Shown here: positions 12,202 through 23,200 of the stretch, piece after piece
Layout of the letters: every line of letters begins with the position of its first letter
How positions within the stretch are numbered: the stretch's first letter is position 1
From: Paraphysomonas bandaiensis
Taxonomy: Eukaryota; Chrysophyceae
Length of the DNA stretch: 64,000 nucleotides
Assembly (NCBI GenBank): GCA_965644295.1
Contig: CBFFRP010000152.1
Span: forward strand, 170,151 to 234,150
Direction: 5' to 3'
The notes under the pieces: generated by a model
The model's database searches: none
Told to the model about the DNA's origin: nothing
The model's input: only the letters and a program-made list of their open reading frames with translations
Made by a program: the position numbers and the translations under genes

Positions 12202-15200
12202 TTATGTGTCATTGTCAGAAGAGTCACCGGTGCTGTAAACAGTACTGGGATTGCTATCACATTCTGATGAGTGGTCACTACTGCAACTCTCATTGTTTGC
12301 GTTATGACTGTCGTGGCCATGCACATTACGTTCAAGAACAATTGCACCGGAGCTATTTTGTCTGATATATTGTTGCATTCCCTCTATATGATGACAGTTA
12401 ATAAAATCCAAATCATCCCACCCACAACGATCAAAAAACTTCCTCGGAATAAACCAAAAACGATCTGAAATTTGAGGCTTACCCACGACGACATCGCAAG
12501 AAGAATCTGGTATTATAAAAGCTGTGTCAATAATACTTTCAAAATTAATAATATCCTGAAAAAACTGAGGTTGTCGTCGCCTGTTGTAGCGCAGTACCTC
12601 CCACTTATATTTTGAAAACGGGTCAAGAATAGTGGTCGTACATTTTTCCATGTATTGAACAATATAGAGATATTTAGTGTTGTTGGCCGCTGACAACTGA
12701 AGCATCGATACTATTTGAGCAACTTGTATGTCTCCACTTTCCATTTGGATGCATATGAAATCAAAGCGTGGTTTTCGACTCTCTGCCCCTTTCATGGCAT
12801 GATGAGATCCTTTACCAATGCCACTCTCTTTGTTGGCATTGTAGGTGAGGGCCTGTATTAACTTCAACGAGATGTCACCACGTTGTAAACAGTTCCAGTT
12901 CTTATCACCAAGAGCTTGTTTACAAAAATCAGTAAGGGAGTTACTAGATAATTCCTTGTGTCCAATAAATTCTTCCAATTCTATTCCTTCTTCTTCACAA
13001 ATAAACAAGGAGTGGTTAGCATCAACACATAACCGCACATGTTTGACATTTCTCATGGGGTAAACTAGAACGACCTCCGGTGGAATTTCTGGCTTCAGAG
13101 AGTTTATGTATTCAGTGTCGTGTGTGTGGCACGCGGCTATAAACTCAAGTACTCGACAATGATCTTGGCATATTGCTAATGTTAGCATCTCCACATTAGA
13201 AGAAGTATACCTCCTGCTTGTGCGTCGCCAGTTTTCGGTTGTAAAATAGCGATTGCTTGATTCCCAAGTACCCGCATCAGACTTTGATAATGCCCCAAAC
13301 ATGGAAATATTAAGTGAAAGATGCATTACAGAATGGAGTTTGCGCATTAATGGACTTGATGGCTGGTTACCAAGAAGTGTTTGTTTCAAATCCCATACCA
13401 GTAAAACCTTAGCAACCATATCGTGGCACATACGGTCCACATTCAGGATGTCACCATCAGTAAAACAGCTTTTCTTGCACTCAAAATAGACGTTCAGCAC
13501 GGCTTTAATTGCTTGTAACACTTTCTTTGTTACATTGCCTAAACGCAGGTGCCGTGAATTTTTGCTGCAATAACTGTAGTTGGTATCTGTCGGTAGCACT
13601 TGACCATCCGTGCCAATCTAATGTAAAAAGGTGATGTCAAGCACATAATATAGAGAATACAATTTAGAAAAACATACCGCAAACAGAAGTTGCAATAGTG
13701 CCGTGATGAATTCACTTGATCTATATCCACCTCCGGAACCAGTCGAGTGGCCCTTTTCCTTTTTACTTTTATTGCTCATAATGTGCATCAAGCCTTTCTT
13801 GAAGACTGTCCAATTCACGTGTGGCATATCAGGAACCTGAGGCATCAACTTAAGTCTGGCATCCAACACGCCCTTAATATTTCGAAATGTTCGGTCTACT
13901 GTTGTGCTAATACTGTCAACAACGCTAAGAATCCATAAAACAAGACTTTTTGCAATACCAGCACAAAACAGGTGAAATAAGTCTTGAGGATTATTGAAGC
14001 AATGGTTGTTGTAGCCCATAAACGCATGATGGAAGGCGTTTACAAACGGCATGATGCATCTATTATCAAGTAACTTACGAACATACTTCTCTTCTTTGTC
14101 TGATAGCTGACCACTATTCACATTTCGGCACTGTTCAGCAATGGCATTGCCATCTCTCCTCGGATGAAGGTCTGGGTTATAAAAAACACCGGCCCTCAGA
14201 GGATACTCACATGTAACACATGCAAAGCGGGAATTTCCTTCGTATAAGCCAAACTGTCGATGGATGGCCGGGTCATCTCCAATGCTAAAAGGATGAAAGG
14301 TATAAACGGTAATTAAACCCTTTCCTAACACATACATCTCTGCACCTCTAGAAGAAGCAGCTTTGAGAGGAGCCGTAACCATACTCCAGAATTCTTTTTC
14401 CAAGTGCAAGTTAAACCACCTGACTTCCTTCCCTGCTGCGGTTCGGCTCATTCCACGTTCCATCAAATGAGAAATCAGAGCTTCGACACTTATCGTGCTT
14501 GTGATGTCAGGAATAAAACCTAAGCAAAACTTTGCAATATTTTTCCGAATTAACTCATCGCTGAAATTGCCGCATGTCCCCAGGACTGGCACAGACTTGA
14601 TGTTGGCACCATGCCCCATAGCAACCCCGTCATGATACAGTAGACATGGCATTAATTTGCCTTCAGGATTTTTTTCTTGGCGTATAACTCGCTCCGTGTT
14701 CTTCGCCCAGGATGATGACATGAGATCACCAACATAGTTCTCACCAGTATTAATATCTGTCATGGAAAATGTATCATAATGAACGTGCTCTTTCCACGAG
14801 AACTGAATTGTCGGGTCGACGGCCAGATAACTTAGCATTTCCAATGGGTCTCGTGCTCGAACAATGATTTCGTCAGGTTTCTGTCCAGAAATTTTCCAAG
14901 ATTCCATTTCCCACGAAGATGGCCAACCTATAGACTTTTCAACATATCTGTAATGTTGTGTTCTCTTTTTGAAATTCGACACAACTGTCTTCCATGATTT
15001 TGGAAGTTCTTCACAAGGTTTGAATAAGCGAATCAATTCCAGAAGTGCATCTCCTGTAGATCGGCTTAACTTGCACTTTCTTCCAAATGCATACAACTTG
15101 AGAAGCAAAATATCTGACATGTTATGATTACTCGAAGTGCTGACAGCTTCAATAAAGCTTTCAAGATTCATAGCTCCCAATGCATCCACGCCATAAGACT

Positions 15201-15579
15201 TGTCGTAAAACACTTCCTGGAGCTTCTTATACGTGGAGAGTGGTTTGTCTTCCGCGTCATAATCTGGATGACAGATTGGAAACTCTGTATTTCCAGTTGG
15301 GCTTGCTTCCTCCAGTCTCTGATGTTGCCACATGTACATAGGAATTGATGAGTCCTCACAGTCACTGTACTCATCAATTCCACTGTCATCTTGATTGTAA
15401 TCATCATGAATAGTGTAAGCCTGAGGTCCATATGCAGCTTTTCGTTTCTTAGAATACTGCTCTGATGTACAAATCTCTGATTCTGAAGACAGTGGCGAGC
15501 AGTATCTTCCATGGTTCCCCAGACTCTGACTTGAACTGAATATTCCCTGACATATTGCGCATTTCCACAAGCTGTCCAT
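12202..15579 (-). CDS. Plavaka/KDZ-like transposase
   Basis: Two exons, 15579-13678 and 13617-12202, are joined by a 60-bp GT-AG intron in phase 0 and give 1,105 aa. The N-terminus has a C2H2-like finger (CAICQGIFSSSQSLGNHGRYC). The middle has features I associate with Plavaka-type transposases: a PCLLYHDGVAMGHGANIKSVPV segment with an Asp in the position of the first catalytic acid, then FNNPQDLFHLFCAGI. Exon 2 has a KLHSVMHLSLNISMFGALS...TENWRRTSRRY block like the K-x-H...TE...H/R region near the end of that family. It should cut and join the element's ends. It starts 280 bp from the divergent accessory gene, so the two probably share a promoter region. The superfamily is fairly sure; the exact clade is not. 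Confidence 0.8.
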
Positions 15580-15859
15580 AATATACTGCTACGATCGTAA
15601 TACGTATCTACTGCTATCTGTTATACGGTACAGCAGTATACTACAGTGTTGTATATAAAAACGAGTGCACGATTATAGCACACACTTCCTGGACTTCTCT
15701 CGAAGTTGACTTCGAAGAAGTGCATCACATAACTACATATATGAAAGAAAGAAGCAAAGAGGCGAAGTGTGAGTATGTGAATATATTCAGAGAGTATGCG
15801 AATATTTGAATTTCAAACATGTGAATTCATGGTGACTTAATGCCACAATTTACTCTGAG
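15580..15859. promoter_or_regulatory. Divergent promoter region inside the transposon
   Basis: This 280-bp gap lies between the two divergent transposon genes and contains a TATATAAA-like stretch near 15652-15659. It contains no copy of the ACCTATAGGT palindrome, which fits those arrays being end-binding sites rather than promoter elements. Confidence 0.5.
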
Positions 15860-17412
15860 ATGCCCCTGCGAAAACGAACTGCATCTGCTGTGTCTGCGAG
15901 GGCACAGAAAAGGCCTTGTCAACAGCAATCCATCGTGGACGACAACTTCGCCGCCGAACAGTCAGATGCTTCACCTCGAGAAGCCAGGATGCCTCCATGT
16001 AACTCTTCGTCCAACTCGACAGTGTACACGACTTTCAGGCATAAGAAAGTCCAGTCCAGGATTTTGGCGACGGTTCTCACAACGAATGAGCTGTGCATTG
16101 GACGCCAGAGCGCCGAAAAACTCTCCACTCTTCCAGGATTCCGTGCTTATCACAAAGAGATGATGTATGAACGTCTCTTTGTTAAACTGGACACAGGAGA
16201 TGTGGTTTCAGTGGAAGAGCACTTCGACCTATTGATTCAGCTGATTTTGGTGGTGATTTCAAAGGAGGGGGTTGCAACTCAAGCTCCTCATAACAAGGTT
16301 ATTCATGTTGTTTTCTCTGCCACATATCTTGAATCATATAGCATCACATATCATCATATATTGTATACCCTCACATCATCAAATACCATCCTCCTTTTAT
16401 CATGTATTAACATATCGTACACCGTTATATTATACATTTCATATCTATCATTGTATTAGATACCTCTTGTGTTTTTTGAACAACCATATCAAATATTATG
16501 ATATCGTATGATATACATCGTATAACATATATTTTATACCATTCATTATTGTATCATTACGTTATATATATATCATATCATACAGTACAGCATAATATAT
16601 ATATCGTGCCGCATCGCATTTTACAGTGCCCAGTCATCTGCTACTATTATATTATTATTGTGAATAACACACTAGTAGGCATTATCTCTCGCTTATAAAG
16701 AAGGTGCTTTGCAAGCTGATGAAAAATTGTTAGCAAGTGAGGTGGTGTCTGCATTTTCGGCGTGCAAGTATATACTGCTCATATTATTTACTTTTTTCTA
16801 ATATCATTGCAGGTATGTCAAGAAGTATATTCGCAAATTGTCGTGTAATTTGAAGACCAAGATTAGATGTTGTCACGCCAAGCTGTTCTCCACACAGCCT
16901 TTGTGGGCGACTGCATCATTTAGACGGGAATTAGCCGAAGTATTGGAAAATGGTAAGTATTTATTATATTGTGCCAATTGATGTAATTCTGTTGAAAAGG
17001 TATTAGTCCACGAAAGTATCAAGTGGACAACAAGGGGTCATATATGCAGACTGCCATCGAGGCAGTATGCATCATGATTGGAGCTTACGACTTCGACGAA
17101 AACGAAGGTCCTGGGGCCTTTATGGGCCAGACTAGCATCATGGTTGAGTCAACGGCTCAACAGATGCTTTTAGGTCCTCCACGAGAAGCATGGACATCTG
17201 AAATTTGCTCCAGAGCGACCGACGGTATGAATCCTATTCGGGATTCCCGGCGTGAGCTTGTGATAAGTGACAGTGATTTGAATTTTTTCAAGAATGAAAG
17301 GTTAGTATGGTTCAAACGTTGGGGTATGGTTCAAACGTTGGGGAAGTCGAAGAAGGACGACGACAGTCTGAACAATGACGATACTTCCCTGTTAACTTCA
17401 GATTGGCGGTGA
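15860..17412 (+). CDS. Transposon accessory protein of unknown family
   Basis: At least four exons: one from the ATG at 15860 to about 16303; a short one ending at 16767; 16813-16952; and 17000-17412. The introns 16768-16812 and 16953-16999 are clear GT-AG joins in frame. The 16304-16700 stretch is AT-rich and holds either a longer intron or two introns that I could not resolve. The protein has a basic, nuclear-signal-like start (RKRTASAVSARAQKRP) and a lysine-rich middle (YVKKYIRKLSCNLKTKIRC). I recognise no domain; a DNA-binding or regulatory partner of the transposase is an inference from position only. A 19-bp tandem repeat (TATGGTTCAAACGTTGGGG twice, 17308-17345) lies near the 3' end and may mark a small duplication. 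The final exon boundary is uncertain. Confidence 0.6.
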
Positions 17413-17681
17413 AGGCTTCTGAAGTGCACAATGCTTCTACTTCTTAGCAGGTGATTGGGAGCTAGCTTACGATGTGGTTCAAATTTGTCGTGGTATGTAT
17501 TTTGTAGGTTCTAAGTAGTAATTGCCGTTAATTTTTACTTCGAACTATGTTAATGCCGTCTATATTAATTGAATACATAGTTTGTCTACTCATTCATGAT
17601 TACAGATCTGCATTGCTTGCTTTTTCTACTTTGCAATATATATATTATACTGTGTTTATTATTGCTAATTATAGTACCTAT

Positions 17682-18017
17682 AGGTAGTATTGGTATTATA
17701 TTTTTAGGTAGTACCTATAGGTAGTATTGATACATGTAGGCAGTACCTATAGGTACATTTTAATATAAATAGGGATACCTATCAGTAGGAAATCTAGAGG
17801 TCATAGGTACCACCTATAGGGAGACGAATAGGTACGTGTATTAGGGGGTACCTATAGGTATACTGGGTAGCTATAGGTGGTACCTATTCGAAAACCTTTA
17901 GGTACCACCTATTGCTCAAAAATGTACCTATAGGTAGACAGAGGTACCTAATAGGTACCTTCGATTTTAATTATAAAAGTACCTATAGGTATACCTATAG
18001 GTAGGTACCTATAGGTA
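17682..18017. repeat. Right subterminal array of palindrome ACCTATAGGT
   Basis: About nine CCTATAGG cores with degenerate forms (CTAATAGG, CCTATCAGTAGG) lie in 335 bp, mirroring the left array. Confidence 0.9.
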
Positions 18018-18041
18018 CTCAGCGGGAGTCCCACCGATGTA

Positions 18042-19179
18042 CAAAATTTTCCATTTTACTGCTAAACTAAACACTGCCATATGTTTTATGTTCCCACGTA
18101 CTGAACTAAATATGGCAGTTGAGCCGTATTGAAATATACAAAATCGATAAAAATTTTAAATTAGTAGGAATGTCTGAAAAATTTATTAGATTCAGCTGCG
18201 ATTTTTTATTTAATTGGAACGTTGGCAAAATTAAGAAGGAAGATATGACACTTTTTATTAACTAAAGCTTTTAATTAGTGCAATATTGACTGATTGATAT
18301 TATAGGAGATATAGTAAAGTTATGATGTTGTAGCACTGTGAGTTAGGAACCACGTCATTCACCAACATCAACATTCTGTTCTACAAATCGTATCTTTATC
18401 AGCTACTATATTTTCAGTTTCTTTGTATACTTGCAATAGCTACTCCTATATGTAGTCATGTATATTCTGTATTTCAGTGCTACATAGAATACAGGATAAC
18501 TACTAGAGATTGGCTTTACCAAACTTCAAGTACGCACGTAGGAGTTGGTTGTAGTTCAATACTTTTTTAGTTTAGTAGGAGCGTCGGATAAGTTAGTAGG
18601 AGGGACAAAATATTTCCTGAGTGAAGCTAAATAAATATTTTCTATGTTATAGAGTTATCTTCTTTTAACAAGGAGAGTTGTCTAATCGAAGAGAGAGCCC
18701 CTCAGTGGATTTATTTATAGTCTGCTTTGCTATTTTGTTGTGAATGTTGAGTTTTGCTGCTTGTGAACAATTAAAGTTGTATTCAAAGGTATTAGAATTG
18801 TCATTGTTAATGGAAGAATACAGTTAATGGTTAACTGTATTATGAAGACAAATGTCATAATAGTAATCATAGTTGTGAAACTGAAATATATATATTGACT
18901 GTATAAGATCGTGTTATTATATCTAAGATCCTCCAGCACCAAAGTCGGTGTTATGTGAGATAATTACTGGATATATTTCTCCGGGAAACTAATGTGAGAT
19001 ATATTAAATATTTAGGCCCACTCATTGTTGGAATACGTCTATATATGAAAGTCTGATTATTACGTGAGTACGGTTGCGTACAGAAACTAGTTTATGTCTA
19101 TAGACTAGCTAATAACTAGATTTGCTATGTACTACTAGTGGCGGGCAACCGTCTCGGGACTGCTTGTGCATCGCCCCGT
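18042..19179. other. Non-coding AT-rich spacer
   Basis: No supported gene. It contains two copies of a TAGTAGGA(A/G)(T/C)GTC(T/G)GA-like motif (about 18163 and 18571). At about 18978-19003 it has TTTCTCCGGGAAACTAATG, which recurs with one change near 63930. These may be remnants of old mobile sequence. Confidence 0.45.
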
Positions 19180-19870
19180 CCCTTGTAGTGAGGTTAGTCG
19201 GGGGGTCTACCTTTGGGCAATGTGTCTGGCGGGCCTGTGCCATGGATTATGTGGGGGGTGGGTAATGCGAGATGTATATGAGAGTGCAAGTCGGTGGTGG
19301 AGATGGTGCTGGTTTGTGGGGTGTGCACAGTCTGCGCATGTGGAAGCTGTTGTTAATACTGCGGGTCTCGTTGCGTTTGTGCAGCATACATGCTATCTCG
19401 TCGGAGGGTGTACTGATGGAGGTCCCACTGGTGGTGGAGATCTGTAACGTCTCCTAGCATAGGACCGAGGTCTGTGAGGAGGTGTGTATCGTATCTACGC
19501 CAGTGCCATTGACCCGTGGTGAAGAATTCTTCCAGTATGTGCGTAGCGTCAGTTGTAACAACACTGTAGTTGGAGGCTCCGAGCACTCTGTCTAGTGTCT
19601 TCCAATCGCCGCTGGCGGCGGCGTCAGCTATATAAATGCCGTGGTCAGTGCAGGTCCAGTTGCGTTGATCTTGTGTTCTACGTTCGGGGTGCGAGCGCGT
19701 CCATTGTATTGGACGCTGTTTAAGAGCTGTGGTGGCGAGGCATTCGTAAAATATTCCCTGGGGCTTTGTTCCGAGGGCGCGCCGTCTGTGTGAGAGGGCC
19801 TCTTTGGTCCGCGTCTGTACCGCCTGGCAGTCAGTCCAGATTGGCACGGAAGAGTTGGAATACGTATGGT
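19180..19870 (-). pseudogene. LINE relic: RNase H and C-terminal end
   Basis: The minus strand reads a partial RNase H domain closely similar to that of the full-length LINE at 50-62 kb: WTDCQAVQTRTKEAL, then WTRSHPERRTQDQ and HGIYIADAAASGDW. Near 19200-19220 it reads PKGRPPD followed by a stop, the same C-terminal signature as the other copies. Sequence between the RNase H and this end is shortened, so the copy has an internal deletion as well as 5' truncation. Confidence 0.82.
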
Positions 19871-20195
19871 TCTCTAAGATAGTATTGTAGAACACGTTTA
19901 ATACAATAATGTGAAAAACAGTAATACGCAGTCAATAGTCAAAAATGCTATATAGCTATAACTGTGTGAAACTGAAGTTGAATAACATGACAATTCGAAA
20001 TACGGAAGTTGAGCAGTGGTTGACATGAACGAAATAAATTATCATGTTGTTGACATGTCTTACATCATGACAACACACACAATTGTGTATATATGCAATT
20101 ATAATAACATCATCTATCTAGTTTTGACTAACTTTAACTTCTCTTAAAACGATCTTCATTTGTCTCAAATGATCAATAGTCAATACTCATAGATA
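19868..20195. repeat. Dispersed repeat, copy A
   Basis: Shares islands such as TTCTCTAAGAT, ATACGGA(A/G)GTT and AGCAGTGGTT, and the order of further AT-rich blocks, with 30911-31175. Divergence is high. It is non-coding, possibly an old MITE. Confidence 0.55.
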
Positions 20196-20400
20196 GCCGA
20201 ATACTTGTGTGGTACAATGCTTGCTGTGGAATACAGCAAAAGTGACTTTGATCATAAGCATATTGCATATTACTATATAATATATGTTTCTACTTATTAA
20301 ATCTCAGCAGAGAGTGATAATCTTGTTCAGTTTATGTCATTTTCTAACAATGAACGCATTAAATAAATCGAGTTCAGTTTTAAAAATACGTTTAAAAATT

Positions 20401-20544
20401 AGTCTGTTGTCGTCTAGAAAAGTAAAAATAACGCACTAAAAGTGAAGAAAATTGAAGCATATTTTGTTCTTATATAGATGTTATAGAATAAGTGTGGAGC
20501 TTGACTCCTCGGCTTCTTTAGAACTAATTATGTTTTCACGCATG
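20401..20544. repeat. Long direct repeat, left copy (LINE target-site duplication)
   Basis: Nearly identical to 21127-21269, differing by a few substitutions and a 1-bp indel. The pair exactly brackets a LINE 3' fragment, as expected of a target-site duplication, though 144 bp is unusually long. Confidence 0.8.
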
Positions 20545-21126
20545 TGCTATACACTCTCTTGCATGTGCTCTCTTAAAGACAGCAAAAGAGTCGATTTCGA
20601 CGCTTCTTCACTGTAGGCCATAACCTTTTGCAAGACCTTCATCCACATACCTCCGAGCCACTTGGCACAATGCCTAAAGGAAGGCCACCAGATCGCCAAT
20701 ATAAGCAGGGTATAGTACTGTGTTCCCCTGGTTGCCGTGAGGTACATAAGGCAGTCCCCGATGCAAATTGCACACAATGTATGTGTAGTCTTAAGCGTTC
20801 CAGTGTTGTAGTAGTAGACTTAGATCACTGCTTTCACTTGTCATGCTGTACGTTGCACAACGTGTCCCCTACATACACATCTATCATATAGCGCCGGTGA
20901 GTCCTAGGACACACGACAATGGCGAAACTCGCAATCAACATCAAGAACGGAAGTGGTCGCACCTTGGTGCTTGCGGCGACGCACAAGCAGCTTCTGTAGC
21001 GTTATATAGTAGGATAATGGAATTTGTGCTGGTTAGTTATGGGTAGAGGTCTAACTAGTATGTCTAGCATTCAACTAGCCACTATATTCAACGTCTATTG
21101 CTAAATAAAAAGACTTTCAACAAATA
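20545..21126 (+). mobile_element. 5'-truncated LINE insertion with intact 3' tail
   Basis: It reads MPKGRPPDRQ at about 20670, the LINE C-terminal signature. Then follows a segment of about 190 bp that other copies lack, coding for a Cys-rich stretch (CSPGCREVHKA, CTQCMC). The common 3' UTR comes next (AGCGCCGGTGAGTCC onward, about 20890) and ends in TATTGCTAAATAAAAAGACT. The frame stays open through the extra segment for 87 codons (20628-20888). Confidence 0.78.
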
Positions 21127-21269
21127 AGTCTGTTGTCGTCTAGAAAAGTAAAAATAACGCACTAAAAGTGAAGAAAATTGAAGCATATTTTGTTCTTATG
21201 TAGCTGTTATAGAATAAGTGCGGAGCTTGACTCCTCGGCTTCTTAGAACTAATTATGTTTTCACGCATG
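21127..21269. repeat. Long direct repeat, right copy (LINE target-site duplication)
   Basis: Partner of 20401-20544. It starts directly after the LINE 3' tail and ends at TTTTCACGCATG like the left copy. Confidence 0.8.
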
Positions 21270-21495
21270 AGATAAATAGCATTTGACGATAAAAGTAACT
21301 TTGTGACTTAACCGATTGCTAATACCTACATTTTTCTAGTTTAGGTTCGGCACTTACACTACACTCCCATAAACCAGCAGCCAGACAATAACAACTCATG
21401 CGATAGTATAATATACTGCAGACTACGAACTAAACAGAGCATTAATATCGCAATACATCCCTTAACGCTGTTGTCAAAGTGCCCAGATCAAATTA

Positions 21496-22551
21496 TTAAA
21501 TTTCACAGAAACCGTTTTCATTTAAAAATTGTTGAAGCGCGGCATCAACCTCATCTCTAATATACGGTTGTGGATGAAGTAGTTTTATTGATACCTGAAG
21601 CAAATCTACTGCATCGTTGTAGTGCACAACTTGTTTTCCACTTTCGTTCTGCGCAATACTATAAATCTTTTCTTCGTTTGGCGGTGAGGCAGACGGCATA
21701 GAACCACAATTCTCAAGGGCTTCAGAAGCGGCATCTAATGGTAAATGATTAACTAACTTTCCGTCTACTCGAAATGCAGCACGTAGTGCCACAAACGTTT
21801 CATAAAAATCTTGCCGCCATTTTGTCATCTCTTTATTGTGTTCACACTGCATACAGTATGGTGGGAAATACGAAGTGCCACTCCGACAGTGTAGAAGTCG
21901 TCCCTCAGATGCATAACGAGCCAATGCACAGTCTCCACAGTACGCTGCTCCGGGTATGGAAACCCATCCGTATCGTGAATCAAATAAGCAGTCATCATGC
22001 CCTTCTGTACACCCTGGAGGAGATACGCGCATACTTCCAACTCCACCGGAGGAGTCAAATACACCCATACAAATACAGCACATAGAGATGTCACTTTCAT
22101 CGGTGCTCTTATCGGTGGGCACCCATGGTACTAGATCATCAAGTGTAAGTGAACATTGTGCTGACAAACCTACTGTACGATATACAATTATATGATCTCC
22201 AGTATATTCAGTAATCCGACAGAATGTCTTATGAAAATGTAGTACAGATGGATCATGAAAACAACTATGACAAAGTTCAGGACATCCAGCAGGACGACCA
22301 CAATAATCATTATCATAATTCCAATTACAAGACATACATATATATCTATCTAATGGATGATTATATTGTGTTAATTTATTAAAACATGATGTACAACTAA
22401 TCACCGCACAATCTGATGTATAACAACAGGCTTTATTACATATTGAATGATATGATCTCATCCATTGCATCATATTATCTGTTATAGGTGCATGTGATAA
22501 GGATGATTTCCATAGATTAATATCTGTATAAACAGGTTCTGATGTGTTCAT
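21496..22551 (-). CDS. Cys/His-rich zinc-finger protein, 351 aa
   Basis: Single-exon ORF with ATG at 22551. The N-terminal third has a ZZ-like or B-box-like set of Cys pairs: CTSCFNK, RYICMSCNWNYDNDYC, and a later HFHKTFC. The middle has a RING-like cluster beginning CCICMGVFD and continuing through CYCGDC-type pairs to YCMQC, with a GHDDC segment between. Such paired clusters usually bind zinc and often belong to ubiquitin ligases, but the spacing fits no standard RING cleanly, so I do not name a function. The C-terminal part is helical without motifs. It lies just beyond a LINE insertion and diverges from the nucleoside hydrolase gene. Confidence 0.75.
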   Translation of the reverse strand: MNTSEPVYTDINLWKSSLSHAPITDNMMQWMRSYHSICNKACCYTSDCAVISCTSCFNKLTQYNHPLDRYICMSCNWNYDNDYCGRPAGCPELCHSCFHDPSVLHFHKTFCRITEYTGDHIIVYRTVGLSAQCSLTLDDLVPWVPTDKSTDESDISMCCICMGVFDSSGGVGSMRVSPPGCTEGHDDCLFDSRYGWVSIPGAAYCGDCALARYASEGRLLHCRSGTSYFPPYCMQCEHNKEMTKWRQDFYETFVALRAAFRVDGKLVNHLPLDAASEALENCGSMPSASPPNEEKIYSIAQNESGKQVVHYNDAVDLLQVSIKLLHPQPYIRDEVDAALQQFLNENGFCEI

Positions 22552-23200
22552 GATATGTAGGAATATGTATCTATAATTATGAGTTCATAGAGATGTGATT
22601 CTTAGATATACATACATTGATACATACTCTTCTATACGTATGCATCTTATTTTTCGGGAATAAATTGAAGTAAATATACTCTATATTACTGCAATACAAC
22701 TACAACTGGAATACAGATAATTATTTTCTCAATATTAGAGGCATCTTGGAACAAAAATATACAAAGGATGCCGATACGTAGATGAGCTCATGGTCCTATG
22801 ATGTAGTAACTACAGGAATATGCGTATATACAGCAGTGTCCAATATGGATGTTGTGTAATAAAACTCCGGAAATTTGGTTTATAAGGAAAGAAATATCTG
22901 AAATTATTAACAAGAATGCCAAAAAATTGTATATTCTAGTCCATAATTGAGAATATACATGTGACTGTAGGTATACCGGTATACTGGTATACAGTCACTT
23001 CATGTATATGTACACACTTCCTACATACAGTACATATCTGGATAGTATCCATATGTTGAGTGCTGTAGGCTGTAGGAGGGAATTCCTACTACGAGCGATC
23101 CTACATACATGTGCAGTGTACTGACAACTGTCTCACTCATAACAATGTAGCAGTCCACACATATCAATAGCTATACCCTGTTCAATATAATCATCATATC
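22552..23200. promoter_or_regulatory. Divergent upstream region with a hairpin
   Basis: A 649-bp AT-rich gap between the zinc-finger gene (minus) and the nucleoside hydrolase gene (plus). It should hold both promoters. The only clear structure is an inverted repeat at 22953-23009. Confidence 0.5.
22953..23009. repeat. Inverted repeat / hairpin
   Basis: ATATACATG...TGACTGTA pairs with TACAGTCACTTCATGTATAT except for a 2-nt bulge. The loop holds the palindrome GTATACCGGTATAC. It lies about 190 bp upstream of the nucleoside hydrolase ATG. It may be a regulatory palindrome or a small MITE remnant. Confidence 0.7.

Larger units (their letters stand above)
11729..18041. mobile_element. Plavaka/CACTA-like DNA transposon, about 6.3 kb
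   Basis: The ends carry a 12-bp terminal inverted repeat, TACATCGGTGGG at 11729-11740 and its complement at 18030-18041. Inside each end lies a dense array of the palindrome ACCTATAGGT (about 11751-12040 and 17682-18017). Between them are two divergent genes, a transposase (minus) and an accessory protein (plus). Subterminal repeat arrays and a two-gene layout are usual for the CACTA/Plavaka group, where the arrays bind transposase. I could not define a target-site duplication, so the exact outer boundary may be a few bases off. Both genes look largely intact, so this could be a young or autonomous copy. Confidence 0.82.

Noticed and set aside
12202-13599. Second transposase ORF as a separate gene
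   Set aside because: The 60-bp GT-AG intron at 13618-13677 joins it in phase with the upstream ORF, and there is no ATG near its start.
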